This document shows, piece by piece, positions 10,360 to 21,438 of a stretch of DNA of 64,000 bases. Numbering within the stretch: position 1 is the stretch's first letter; each line of letters begins with the position of its first letter. Under the pieces are notes generated by a model that saw nothing but the letters and a program-made list of their open reading frames with translations, was not told where the DNA came from and made no database searches. This DNA is from Takakia lepidozioides (Eukaryota > Streptophyta > Takakiopsida > Takakiales > Takakiaceae). Where the stretch lies: positions 47,430,001 through 47,494,000 of the forward strand of contig CM060733.1 in the NCBI GenBank assembly GCA_030704615.1, in the 5' to 3' direction. The position numbers and the translations under genes were made by a program.

Positions 10360-12529
10360 AAATACAAACCATCATCGAGTGGATTAAACCAACTTCGGTC
10401 CGAGATGTACAATGTTTTCTGGGCTTTGCAAATTTCTATAGAATCTTCATCAATGACTACTTACTGCACCGTTGACACGACTCACAGGGAAGGACAAATT
10501 TGTATGAGACGAGAAGGCTGACTAGGCATTTGAAAGGCTGAAGCAGACATTTACAACGGCTCCAATACTGGTACATGCAGACCCATCTAAACCATTCTTC
10601 TTAGAAGCAGATGCATCGGACTTTGTACTTGGCGCGGTACTCTCGCAATATGGTACAGATGGCCGACTCTACCCTGTTGGTTTTTGTTCTCGCAAATTTT
10701 CCGCTGCGGAGATCAATTATGAAATCCATGACAAAGAACTTCTAGCGATTATCGATGCTTTTGTGGAGTGGCGACATCTATTGGAGGGAGTTAAACATTA
10801 GGTCTATACCGATAACAAAAACCTCGAATATTTTATGAGTGCTCGTGTTTTGAGTCGACGTCAAGCAAGATGGAGTATGTCACTAGCAAGGTTTGATTTT
10901 GTTATTACCTACCGTCCCGGACATCTTCAAAGAAAACCAGATGCTATTTCTCGACGATCGTATCTTGCGCCAAAAGAAGGAGATGCAGTTTTTGACCAAT
11001 AAAAATCCATTTTCTTGAAACCAACAAATCTCCAATTGAATATTCTATCAATGTCCACCTATGACGATGCAGAGATCATAAAGGAGATTCAGAAAGCACT
11101 GAAGAGCGACCATTTTACTACGACACTACGAAGTCAACTAAATCAACCTCGAGACAACCCACATGTTACAAACGACTTCGAATTCAAAGATGACTTACTT
11201 TACTTCAAGGGACTTCTCTATGTACCTCCAGGACCTACATGACTTCGAATTCTTCAAACATGTCATGATCTTCCGGCTGCAGGACATTTCGGCTTCAACA
11301 AAACATTGGAGTTGATATCCAGGGACTATTGGTGGCCGCAGATGTTGAAACTCGTGAAAGAATTCATAAAATCTTGTGATACGTGTACTAGAGCGAAGAG
11401 ACCACGACATCGACCTTATGGTCTTCTTCAACCATTACCCATTCCCGAGGGTCTATGGTCGTCCGTGTCTATGGACTTTATTACGGACCTTCCAATTTCC
11501 AAGACCACCGATTCAATCCTTGTTATTGTAGATCGTTTTACAAAGATGACACATTTCATTCCATGTAATAAGACGGTTACTGACGAGGAAACTGCAAGAT
11601 TTTTCCTTAATAATATCTACCGCATTCATGGACTCCCGAAGGACATCGTATCTGATCGAGGACCACAGTTCATATCTAATTTCTGGAGGGGATTATTTCA
11701 CATATTGGATACTAAGATCAACCTCTCTACAGCTAATCATCCACAGACTGATGGTCAAACCGAACGTGTAAACCATATTTTGGAGCAGTATATTCGCTGT
11801 ACGATAAATTATCACCAAGATAATTGGACGGACCTTCTGTCATTGGCTGAGTTTACCTACAACAATACTATACATTCTTCGACCAAACAAACTTCATTTT
11901 TCTCCAATTATGGTCATTATCCTCGAGCAAACCTTTTCCACATGAAGACTGTTGGAAGCCCTGCTGCAGAAAACCTTGCAACTCATCTAGCTACGATTCA
12001 CAAGGAGCTTACATCCCACCTCGCAGAAGCTCAAAAACAATACAAGGAGTATGCAGATCAACGTCGCCAACTCCAACCCCAGTTCAAGGTCGGAGATCGT
12101 GTGTGGCTTCTTCGACGAGACATACAAACATCACGACCATCAAAGAAGTTGGATTATCAACGCCTGGGACCATTCAAAATTATTCGACAAATAAATCCGG
12201 TCAATTTTCGGCTTGAACTCCCACGAAGTATGCGCATCCATCCAGTCTTTCATGTTTCATTATTGGAGTTGTATCATCCATCGAACATTCCAGGGAGAGT
12301 CTCCGTACCACCTCCATCAGTCGAAGTCAATCAAGAACTTGAGTATGAAGTCGACGAAGTCCTAGACTCTCGCATCAAGTATAATCGTCTTGAGTATTTC
12401 GTACATTGGAAATGCTATGACATTAACGAACGAACGTGGGAACCTTCATCCAACCTCGCCAATGCATCTGACAAAGTCCAAGAGTTTCATCAACGATATC
12501 CAGCTAAGCCCCGAGCTACACGTCAATAA
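10360..12529 (+). pseudogene. pol remnant: RT connection, RNase H, integrase, chromodomain
   Basis: 10380-10560 holds the RT thumb/connection ([18 protein letters not shown]). RNase H spans about 10560-10980 ([19 protein letters not shown], then [21 protein letters not shown]) with in-frame stops, including the TAG at 10801. The integrase zinc-binding domain is at about 11240-11400 (AAGHFGFNKTLELI, CDTCTRAK). Its catalytic core (SMDFITDLP, SDRGPQF, then a Glu region) lies in the long open frame 11306-12529. A GPF-type C-terminal region follows (LGPFKIIRQI), then a chromodomain at about 12340-12500 (YEVDEVLDSRI, YFVHWKCYDINERTWEPSSNL). A chromodomain directs chromoviral integrases to marked chromatin. 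Confidence 0.9.
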
Positions 12530-12814
12530 GACGTCACAACGATGATGTCAGCCAAGTTAGCTTCAAGGTGAAGACTCCACATTCAATGTACCTGATACAC
12601 GCTAAGGAGGGAGGAGCACCACACATCAGTATATATAACTACACTTCCAGCACTCTTGCATCTTGTATTGGCAGTATGGAGTCACATGACCTATAAATCA
12701 TTTGAGTCAAGAACAAAGAGCCGAATACTTGGTAAGTACCATTCGCCGGATTTTGGATTTTCTCCAACTCTAAGCAAGTCCAAGATTTTACCGCTCCTCG
12801 AGGAACTCGGCACT

Positions 12815-12828
12815 AGAGGAAGGGGTGA
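12815..12828 (+). other. Polypurine tract
   Basis: AGAGGAAGGGGTGA immediately precedes the TG of the 3' LTR, the position where plus-strand synthesis is primed. Confidence 0.75.
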
Positions 12829-13442
12829 TGTCACGGACATAGCCCAGAACAACTTACCAGGAGTAAATACCAGAAGTTACCAAGTTACTATGACTTACCG
12901 TGATTTACCGTGATCTACCATGATTTACCATTACTTACCAAGTTACCGGGAGTTTACCAAATTACCAAGAGTAACTTGGGAAACTATTCAAGAAGCTTCA
13001 TTTGGAAGAAACTTCTCCATCAAGATACCTCTTTTGTTTAAGGAAGCTTCTTCATCAAGAAACCGTTGTTTAATCTTGGAAACTTCTCCAGCAAGAAACC
13101 TCCATAGGGGAAGCTTCTTGGGGAAGCTTCTTAGTAGCCAGTATATATAGGAGGCGAGACTGGACACTCTTCAGTCTCGCCAACACCAGTTCAAGCTACT
13201 CTTGTTTCCAGTTCCCAGTATTCTAGCCCAGTTTCCAGTATCTGGTACTCTAGTCCAGTTTCCAGCATTCCAGTATTCAAGTCGTGTTCCAATATCTTGT
13301 ACTCTTGTTCATTGTTATAAAGATAGTCTTGATTCATATTTACTCATCGTGCATTCGGCCACGCCGACCTTGACTTCTTGTCTAGCATTGTACCTCTAGT
13401 TTTATCTCTTGTTTGTGTTTAGTCATGTTCTCGTCCTTGACA
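12829..13442 (+). repeat. 3' LTR of the nested gypsy element
   Basis: 614 bp, same ends as the 5' LTR. Differences include two short deletions and scattered substitutions, so the insertion is not very recent. Confidence 0.93.
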
Positions 13443-14830
13443 CGCTTCACAAGACTGACTCCGCTGCGCTCCCTGGCTGTGGACATTTTGAAAAGGTACA
13501 CTTTGTTCGACCCTTGACCTGGGAACACACTCTCTTGAATGTAGTCATACCTGCTCCGTCGCTTCAACTCGAAAATGTTATCAACGTACCATCTGTTAGC
13601 AGAGCCCATCCTCAATGCATTCACCTGGTTTTTAATGTTCGGCGAGCTCAAGGTAGAGAAGTGATCCATAACATTGTCTAAGGCTGCCCCGTCGAGTTTC
13701 CTGCCCACAGAATCTCCTTCACTAAGAATATGGATTTCCAGGAAAGTCTTGCTTGCTCTAAGAACAATTGTGGAGGTGATGGCTGTTGGATTGCTCTTAT
13801 ACTCTTGTCTTATCAACCTGGATACTGTTTCAACGTTTTTCCTGTAATCCCCCTTCAACACTGGATGGTTGTGGAACCTGAAATGCACACCGGCTCTAGT
13901 CAAGGTTGGAAAACGGTGCACCACATAGTACATTCTTGCTCCACACATTACCACAGAGGAAGGCGCTCGTTTGCAGAACTTGCAAACGAAAGTGTTGGAG
14001 CTTGGAGGTGCTTCACCGGGCTTGAAAGGATTATCGGCGACACCCTCCCACTCGCTCTGGTTCTGAACCTCTGACCGCAGGAAATGTCTACAACTCAAAT
14101 TCTCGCACCTCAGGTGCCCATTGCACACCGCTCTCCTGAACACGAGATTGTCATCATTTTGAATATTGGATGTCTTCGTTCTGCACCATGGGTGTCCATC
14201 GTGTCTCTTGTCCATTCCGTGCATGAGGCTCGAAACAGGTCCACCCCGCCCAGGTGGAGGCAGCTCGAAGACGACATCCCCATCAAAAGACCCCAGAATG
14301 TACTGCACACGCTCAACAGGGACAGTGTCCCAGTCAATCCCCCGCAATTCACTCTTGAAACCGGGCATTCCTCCCATTGACTTCAGTTTAGGAATGACAC
14401 TACACAGGTCCTTCAATTCCGGCACCATGGCAACCGGAGAAGGAACCTGTCTTGAACAACAAAAGCAGCAGTTCCCGGCGTCACATACGAACCAATCGAC
14501 TGCCGGCGAGGAGCTCCAAGGACTCTGTATCTTCCTGGAGGAACTCCACTAACTCATAACTGCGTTTTCATCCGGTTTCTGGAAAGCATACTTTATCAAC
14601 TTCCCATCGACACCGTAAACCTCTCTTTCCAGCCACATAGTACCATACTGGAACTCGAAACGCGTTGCTAGGAGATGTTCCTCCGCAATTGCAAAACCAT
14701 TGTCATCGGTCTCCTTCGAGAAAGATACTGGTTTCTCCACAGAGTAAAACTCCGCTTCGAAGGAAGCCATGTTGCTGCAAGAGAAATTCCCTCGCAGAGG
14801 TGCGGAAGCCACAAAGTGCGGAAGCCACAA
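13443..14830 (-). pseudogene. Gene A, 5' half: N-terminal Cys/His-rich region of the transposase-like protein
   Basis: One frame runs from an ATG near 14830 (or MASFEAEF about 60 nt later) to the retroelement insertion, broken only by one TAG at about 14549-14551. Key parts: CNGHLRCENLSCRHF and FVCKFCKRAPSSVVMC, both zinc-ribbon-like, then FRFHNHPVLKG, EYKSNPTAITSTIVLRASK, FSTLSSPNIKNQV and YIQESVFPGQGSNKVYLF before the DDE core. A Cys/His-rich, probably DNA-binding N-terminus ahead of a DDE core and a SWIM finger fits a Mutator-like architecture. The insertion point lies in SLVKR, and the frame resumes on the other side of the retroelement. Confidence 0.65.
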
Positions 14831-15480
14831 CTTCTGTGGGGATTCTTGCTACAAACGATAGTGGGGATTACATTTCTCATGCTTTGCATTTCAATCCGAA
14901 ACCTAGAAGTTCGTCACCCTTACTAACGAGGTCGGCAAATGACAACACGTCATGTATGTCCCAAACCGTTCTGGGAGGGTCAACCAAGACCTATTTTAAA
15001 GCTGATATACCGTTAAAGAACCTTTCAGAAACAGTTGTCAAAACAGTTCATAAAACAGTTGGTAAGCAGTTATGTGCCTTTACCGACCCATGTGAAATGA
15101 CGCGGGAGACCGACATCCCATGCCACCCCAATGTGTTCAGCCACGTAGAACCCGACAATGCATTGAGTGTAGGGTTTAAGAGGAATCGGCGGCGAACGAA
15201 TGGAAGATGTTGAACCGGGAGAATCCAAAAAATCTACCGAAATAAGTCATCCATCCGTATCAAATCCATGCGATGGCCATACCTCCATAATGAAAGACGG
15301 CGGCCACTACAGAATGGACCAATGTGCCGTTAGGAGGGGGACACGTATGCAGTGAATACATGCATAACCGCCGAGAGCGATGCCCCGGCTGCTACTCATT
15401 GCACGACGTCTCTCATTCCAGTAGATCGTAGTTTTTCAAGCTGGAGAGTAGCAGGAGACAGAGTTCCGCGCGAGAGAGTG
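14831..15480. promoter_or_regulatory. Shared divergent upstream region of genes A and B2
   Basis: About 0.65 kb separates the divergent starts of A (minus) and B2 (plus). It contains four CAGTT motifs at 15032, 15044, 15056 and 15067, a 12/12/11-nt spacing close to one helical turn. CAGTT(G/A) is a MYB-type core; the array might equally be bound by an element-encoded protein. No coding frame was recognised. Confidence 0.5.
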
Positions 15481-15883
15481 GAAGGCGTAGAAGACAGTCA
15501 TTCTTTCTTACTTCAGCGCAAGAGAGGAAGAAGACAAGAGAGAGAATGAAAGGTCGCAAGCTGAACATGACACTGAAGGAGATCGCAGAGGAGAGCGCAG
15601 CCCGGAAACCGAACACAAGGCGGGGGAGGACCAGCCGCCAGCTCCTGATGAAGTTGGGGACGAAACTGCGTCAGAGGACGACACAGACGAGACAGACGCT
15701 CTTGCGAAGGAATCCACGCCGAAGGGGAAGAACGCCGTGGAGGAGGAGGCGACGCCGAAGGGTAAGAAGACTGCCCAAACTGGGAGGACGGCCGCCATTG
15801 TTGCTACATCAAAGCCATCTAGGAGTTCTTCGGCCAAAGGACCTCAGGTGATTCTCTTACTTGCCATCCTCTGTCAAGTTTCC

Positions 15884-15929
15884 AGGGCATGAAAATTGCG
15901 TGCGGTGGCGCATGCAATTTTCTTGCCCT
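15884..15929. repeat. Intronic hairpin 1 with GCGTGCG core
   Basis: Arms AGGGCA/TGCCCT plus GAAAATTGCGTGCG against CGCATGCAATTTTC (one mismatch). Confidence 0.8.
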
Positions 15930-16109
15930 CTTTTCTGCTATTTTCTGCTTGATCATTCAGAGTAAGACCACAGGGATGCAGGCAATGCACAACACCCAAA
16001 CCCGGGGGTGACCCACTTCTCACTTTTCATGTACTGCATAGGAAGAGAAACTTTCACATTTCATAATGGTTGTACCATCCCAAGTAGTGAGATTAGAGTT
16101 TGAGATATG

Positions 16110-16191
16110 AGAGAAGGTCATAGAGAGAACCTCCAGAAATTGCGTGCGTCAACGCACGCAATTTCTGAATGTTCTCTCTATGACCTTCTCT
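16110..16191. repeat. Intronic hairpin 2 with GCGTGCG core
   Basis: Perfect 21-bp outer arms (16110-16130 and 16171-16191), a small bulge, then AGAAATTGCGTGCG/CGCACGCAATTTCT around a TCAA loop. Confidence 0.9.
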
Positions 16192-16225
16192 GTGTTAACA
16201 GCGACATAAACCCTGAAAACTCCGC

Positions 16226-16303
16226 AAAGTGAGTGTGAGAGAACCCCCATAAATTGCGTGCGTCAACGCACGCAGTTTCTGGAGGTTCTCTCACACTCAC
16301 TTT
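16226..16303. repeat. Intronic hairpin 3 with GCGTGCG core
   Basis: Perfect 20-bp outer arms (16226-16245 and 16284-16303) unrelated in sequence to those of hairpin 2, around the same ATTGCGTGCG-TCAA-CGCACGCA core. Confidence 0.9.
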
Positions 16304-16412
16304 TCTGCCTACAGCGAGATTTGATTAACTGTCTGCAACATACTTTTATGGAAGAGAGTAGATTAACATTGGGTATGAAATAGACAAAGAAATGAGTACC
16401 TTTCAGAGGGTA

Positions 16413-16444
16413 GAAAATTGCGTGCGTTGAAGCACGCAATTTCT
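16413..16444. repeat. Intronic hairpin 4 with GCGTGCG core
   Basis: GAAAATTGCGTGCGTTGA...GCACGCAATTTC core palindrome without extended outer arms, about 40 bp before the exon 2 acceptor. Confidence 0.8.
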
Positions 16445-17840
16445 GGCAAGTCTTTTACATTCGTAATATATCATTTTGAGTGCAGACGAAGAAAATGAAA
16501 GGTGCTACTCAGGTCAAGGAAGAAGTGATTGAGCAGGAACTGGTGGTTGTTGAGGAGGAGGACGATGGCAGGCCCTATGAAGACAGAGCGAAAGATCTAT
16601 TTTCCTTCTCCAAAGTGAATTATGCCCAAGTCATCAAGGCCATGGGCGTCCCTGGGAGAAAAACAATGATACCCCTATGTCGTTTGATTTCCATGCCCTT
16701 CGTTCGACCAGCTCTCACGAATGACATTCAAAAGTTGGAACAAGATTTTTGCCATGGGTACATAGAGGATCAATCTGTTTTTTACGTCTCCTTGGCGGAC
16801 TCCGCTGGCAGATAGGTGTTGGTGGACGAGTCCGTTGTTGGAGGCTGGGATCCTATCTGGCGACAGATAAACGAGGAGTTCGAATCTATCATTTGCAAAA
16901 GGCTCGTCACCCAGCCTTTCTCAGGCAAGATGTTTCATGTCTGGGATGGCAACCACCGATTGCTTGCCTGGAGGAACATGATCGAGAGATATCATAGCAC
17001 CGAGGAGGAGTGGCACTACTCTGTGGCCTCAATGGTGCTGGATCCCAAGGGAAACATCACTGCACTGTTGACGGCAATGCATGACGTTAACAAGTAAGTG
17101 TCTTCTTCACCTTTTATTGTCCGCATTTTTTCCATGACTGTCTGTTCGCTTTTAGCACTCATTGACGACACACCACTGTATGTGACAGGGGAACTGAAAC
17201 CGCCCATGTGACAATGAACCTTCTTCACACACTATTCAGGATCCAGAATATCGGCCAGATGCCCCTCAATTCATTCAAGAGCATCCTGAGTGCGGAGTCA
17301 TTCAATAAATGTTTGACATCGAGAACATCAGATACCTGGTACAAGCTGAGGAGATAAGCATTCATGGAGTACATGTACACGGTAAGTATTCCATCGCTTT
17401 GGCCTTCCATTGTCTGTTGTGATTGTCAGTAATAAGTGATCTCATTCCGGATTACGTTTTGCAGCAAGAAATAGCTGAAGCTGGAGAGAGAGAAAAAACA
17501 GACTACTATTTGAAAAACCCGGAGGGTATGAGAACGTCCAAGGGAGTGGCGGAAACCATGAAGTTTACGATGAATGAGATACAGAAGAAGCTCATGAGCG
17601 CTTTCGTGAAACAGCTGAGAATAGCTGACCCTGATTTTGTTCCCGAGTTCCTTAACCGGTGAGGATCCACTGGAACAATAACACCAAACTGGAAAAGCTT
17701 CACCGGTTGTCAACTGCAGCGGTGGAAGCAGACCAGGAAGTGAAATGGTTGGAGATTTGGAATTCCGACCCAACTGTCAAGGATACATACTGCTTCCCTA
17801 GGGGTGAAAGAGATGAGAACACCGGGCACATCAAACCCTG

Positions 17841-18313
17841 AAATTTTTCTAAGTCCTTGTTCATCTACCACAGCGGACCTTCTAGCGGACTGGGCAGACC
17901 CTCCAACATACCGACTCCAACCTTCGAGCGGACTGGAAGACCCTCCGACAGACCGACGAGCGGACCGGCAGACTGGGCACACCCTCCAACACACCACAAA
18001 ATATATATATATAATAACACACGTTACTACCACACTACAACCTCACAGGATTTAAACACAAAACCTAATGTGTGTTATTCATTGCTCTTAACCACCACAC
18101 TACTTGCTACTTTCTACAAACTTTTGAAATAACTTATGCTTTATGTGCACATTGTGGGCCCATCAGACTACCTTGCTGGGCAGACCCAGCAGCAAACTGG
18201 CGGGGTCCGGGTAGGGGCACTCCCACCCTCCGCTACCCCCTAGCATCTCTTTAGCTTGTAAGTTTGGGTGAAAGAAAACTCCCTGTCTAATGATGCAAAA
18301 TGGTTTTCATGCA
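17841..18313. repeat. GC-rich minisatellite and junction between B2 and the kinesin remnant
   Basis: Imperfect direct repeats of GCGGACTGG-(A/C)AGACCCTCC occupy about 17870-17995, followed by an (AT)n tract at 18000-18013. No gene is present; this is where both B2 and the 5' end of the kinesin copy are lost. Confidence 0.65.
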
Positions 18314-21300
18314 GAAAAAATTGGAGCATACTCAAGAGGCTCTAACTGAAGCCAATGACAGTTTGAAGGGCCCATTTTGCAGTCAGAGAACGTGATTTGG
18401 TCATATCAAATCAGAGGGAAGCTGGTCAGTCATTCAATCTTGTTCTGATCAATCTAATAGTTAGTCTTCCAGCACATTGTTTTAGTTGAGGACAGACCAT
18501 TTCTGATTCGTGTCCATTGTTGCAGAGAAAGCACTCTTAGATCGTGCAGCTGAACTACGGAAGGAACTTGAGACAACTGTTCAAGATGTTGAAGGATTAT
18601 TTGCAAAAATAGGTAATAGCAGCGCCCTGGCCTGCGTATGCTGTTTGGGTGTTGTTCTGAGAGGGCCTTTCATCTCTCTCCTACACAACCGTTCTTTCCC
18701 GACCATTCTTTTGAGCTGTTATGGCATTCTTGCAAACAGCCATTGACTGAAGGGTGATGGGGTAAACAGAGCGAAAACAGGAGCTGGAGGCAAGGAACCA
18801 ACAAGTGGTCCAGAGTTTCCAGAGTGGGCTGACGGGGCAGATGCAAGAGCTTCGTAGTATGGTGGTGGCAGGTGTAGCCCAACAGCAGCAGCAGCTCCAC
18901 ACTCTGGAGCAACAGCTTCGTCTTTCATAGACGGCAAAGACCAGGTCCTTCAGTCCCCTAATTAACAGGCTGACTCTTCTGCTAAGCTTTTTGCATCGTG
19001 CTTGACTTGAATATAGCAAGCGATGGCTGGTTTTTGTTGTCTAGCTTTGCAGTAAGTATTTTGTTTGCTCAACACTTGCAGGCGGTGGATGAGTTGAAGA
19101 AAAGACTGCAAAGTCTGAGGTCCATGTACTCTTCACAGCTTCAGTGCGTGCACAATGTGGTCTATGCACATGAGAGCATTTCCACCTCCACGTTTGAGAC
19201 CCTCCATTCCACAGTGTCTGCTCATCCTTCTATCCTTGAACAAGTAAGCTGCCCTGGACTCGATTTGGTGTTTGCCACAGATTGAACTGGAATTCAACTG
19301 CATCACATTTGCAATGACGTGTTTAATTGCTGGAGAATGTCACGATCTTCCTGATGGGTGGGTGCAAACATTCCTGGGGATGGTACAGCTGATGGTGCAA
19401 ACAGTTGCAGATGTTGAGGCCCTATTGCACAACCTGCAACAGGCACTATCAGACCAAGGGCTGGAATTGGCTGCATTTGCCCAACAACAACGTGAGGTCG
19501 GGCAATAACTGTAGTGTTTGTCTTGTGTCCCTCTGACATGATATATTATTTGCTTACAAGGTTTCAAAGGACAATTGTATGTGCTATATTTCAGCTTGTT
19601 GTACACAATCTGGATCAGTTTTAAACTGCAACCAAATCTGCAGCGAGGTCATTTACAGGACTTAACAGGTGAACATCTCTTCAATTCAGGATACTTCAGT
19701 GTTTTCTAAGATAGGCTGGTTGAGCTGCAGGCAGTACAGATTAGCATGGATGCTACGAGATCTATTTCTCAAGTCATTTTAAGGTCATTATCAAACATGG
19801 AGACAGATGCTGCTGAGTTTGGACAATGCATCAGCACAAGCTGCACAACTCATGACCAAGGTCTCAGTGACCTTGCGGAGGCTTACGAGGTGATCCTCTG
19901 TACCATCCACTGGCACATGGCAGCTGCGGCGTAGTCGGGTAGTTTATAATACACGAGACCAGATGAATGTCCAAGGTATTCTAGATGGTCTCTTCAGCTA
20001 GCTGATGCACCCGACATGTCCTGACTTAAGCTATTGATGTACTTGCAGGACTATTCAAGGAAAGAGCATAATCAGCTGCTGGAGAATATCACTGCAATGC
20101 TGGCCAACTCTATGTAAGCAGGTTGAGAGAAACAGCCACAAGAGATGCCCATGTGCTGCAGCAAGGCCTTGGGAAAGTGCAGCAGGAAGCTGTAGCTGCC
20201 AAGGGTGACCTGCAAGCCTTCCTTACCAATGCAGAAGGGTCTGCAGTAACAGCATCTGCATTGTTGGCGGCCAAGCACTGCGTATGGAAGAGGTCCTCCA
20301 AAATTGGTGTGTCCCTGTGAATCTTTTGTTTGTGAGGGTGAATTCCAGTGAGATTCTGGTCAATAAGTGTTTGACATGTGTTGATCCAACTTCATCTGAA
20401 AATGTTGTGTTGATGCAGTGCAAATGACACTGCGACTGCTGGAAAGCAGTGGAAACTGGCTCAAGAGTCGCTACAGGAGCTGGAGACAAGTCATACCTCT
20501 GTTGTGACGTCCATTATTGGGTTGGTACCCAGTTCCGTTGCCTTCTGTCGAGATTAGCAAGCAGGCTGTCCCATCAACTTCTCCTATGACAGTAATCTTT
20601 CATCTGTATAGGTGGTTAACATGGTCCATTTTCAGCTAATGAAATGACATTTGATGCCCCTACAGTGGGCTGGTTTTGTATCAGAAACTAATAGGAGGGT
20701 TGCTGCAAACTTTGGATGTTGTTTCTCTGCAGGGAAGGAATGCAAGCAAATCAGGATCTTACAGTCAAACTTCATCAAATGGATGCTACAGCTCAGTCTG
20801 ACATTGAGACTGAAAACAGCTGCACTCTGACTTTCATCAACAGTATGTGCACTCTCGACCCTGGGTTCTTCCTCCTCTGTGGAGGCAGGTTTCACTCTTA
20901 TATGTTGCAGAAGAAACTTTGTCTTAACACCATTGGCATGCAGGTACCCGTGATGAAGACCATGAAGCAGTTGCAAGAATGCAGTCCACCATGGACGGAA
21001 AAAGGCTAGCTGCCACGGATCTTGAAAAATGCCACAACAACAATTTGGTTCATATTCAATGGGCATGGACCATTGCTTCAATGATGAATACATGGTAGGA
21101 TTTCATTCCCACCCTACCTGCACTTGCATTACTTTCAGTCACGTTTTTATACTGGTTTTTCTGTGACCTCAGTCACAGTGAAAAACATGGCATATGAACA
21201 ACTTCAGCATTTTTGGGGTGCAGGAGGATGCTGCAACAGCCACAACTCCAAGAAAGAGAGAGATTCATGTGCCAAGCCTGCCCTGTGCACTCCTCCCCTT

Positions 21301-21438
21301 GACATTTTGCTGCAGGAGTTTCAAGCCAAAAACAGTGCACTGGTGCTTGAAGGAAGTGTCAAGCAGGGCAAGCTCTTTACGCCAGAAGGTGCATCAATGC
21401 TGCGGGACTGCCGCATACCTCTCACCACACTTAATTAG
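18314..21438 (+). pseudogene. KIN5: Kinesin-5 (BIMC/Eg5-type) tail, 5'-truncated and frameshifted
   Basis: Exons encode only the stalk and tail of a plant kinesin-5, the bipolar spindle motor; no motor domain lies upstream. Pieces in order: LEHTQEALTEANDSL; FAVRERDLVISNQREA; 18526-18610 ALLDRAAELRKELETTVQDV; 18768-18938 RKQELEARNQQVVQSFQSG; 19081-19241 AVDELKKRLQSLRSMYSSQL; about 19340-19497 TVADVEALLHNLQQALSDQG (ending AFAQQQRE); about 19717-19893; 20123-20300; about 20420-20525 AGKQWKLAQESLQELE; 20734-20840; about 20944-21100; and 21213-21438 TPRKREIHVPSLP, continuing in a second frame as LDILLQEFQAKNSALVL. Frameshifts: within the first piece, after QLR near 18923, and in the last exon. Many exon-intron junctions survive, so it is a decayed genomic copy, not a retrocopy. 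Confidence 0.75.

Larger units (their letters stand above)
8902..13442 (+). mobile_element. Ty3/gypsy chromovirus, nested in gene A, internally deleted
   Basis: LTRs at 8902-9553 and 12829-13442 both begin TGTCACGGACA and end CCTTGACA. The flanks carry a 5-bp target duplication CGCTT (8897-8901 and 13443-13447). The 3' LTR lacks about 18-bp and 20-bp stretches present in the 5' LTR. Internal order: gag, then (after a deletion near 10350) the RT connection, RNase H, integrase and chromodomain. Zinc knuckle, protease and the RT palm are missing and several stop codons are present, so the copy cannot move by itself. Gag style, chromodomain and the likely self-priming site suggest the Tcn1/Tf1/sushi side of the chromoviruses rather than the usual seed-plant CRM/Tekay/Reina/Galadriel groups. 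Its insertion interrupts the transposase frame exactly: removing the element plus one duplication leaves the frame open across the junction. Confidence 0.93.
15490..17840 (+). pseudogene. Gene B2: ParB-like domain protein, copy with intact DGNHR motif
   Basis: Exon 1 (about 15490-15847) encodes a highly charged low-complexity N-terminus (EVGDETASEDDTDETDALAK, then KGKK-type basic runs). Its start codon is unclear. Exon 2 (16486-17093) carries KVNYAQVIKAMGVPGRK, SVFYVSLADSAGR, then a TAG, FSGKMFHVWDGNHRLLAW and MVLDPKGNITALLTAMHDV. The DGNHR-x-x-AW stretch is the signature seen in ParB/sulfiredoxin-like folds. Exon 3 (17189-17381) has a TAA; exon 4 (17465 to about 17649) encodes QEIAEAGEREKTDYYLKNPE; a last piece ends near 17840. 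The methyltransferase-like half present in B1 is missing, and similarity ends at a GC-rich minisatellite. It is head-to-head with gene A. Confidence 0.6.

Noticed and set aside
15884-16444. CRISPR-like array
   Set aside because: The repeats are inverted, few, unevenly spaced and lie in a spliced plant gene; no spacers or cas genes.
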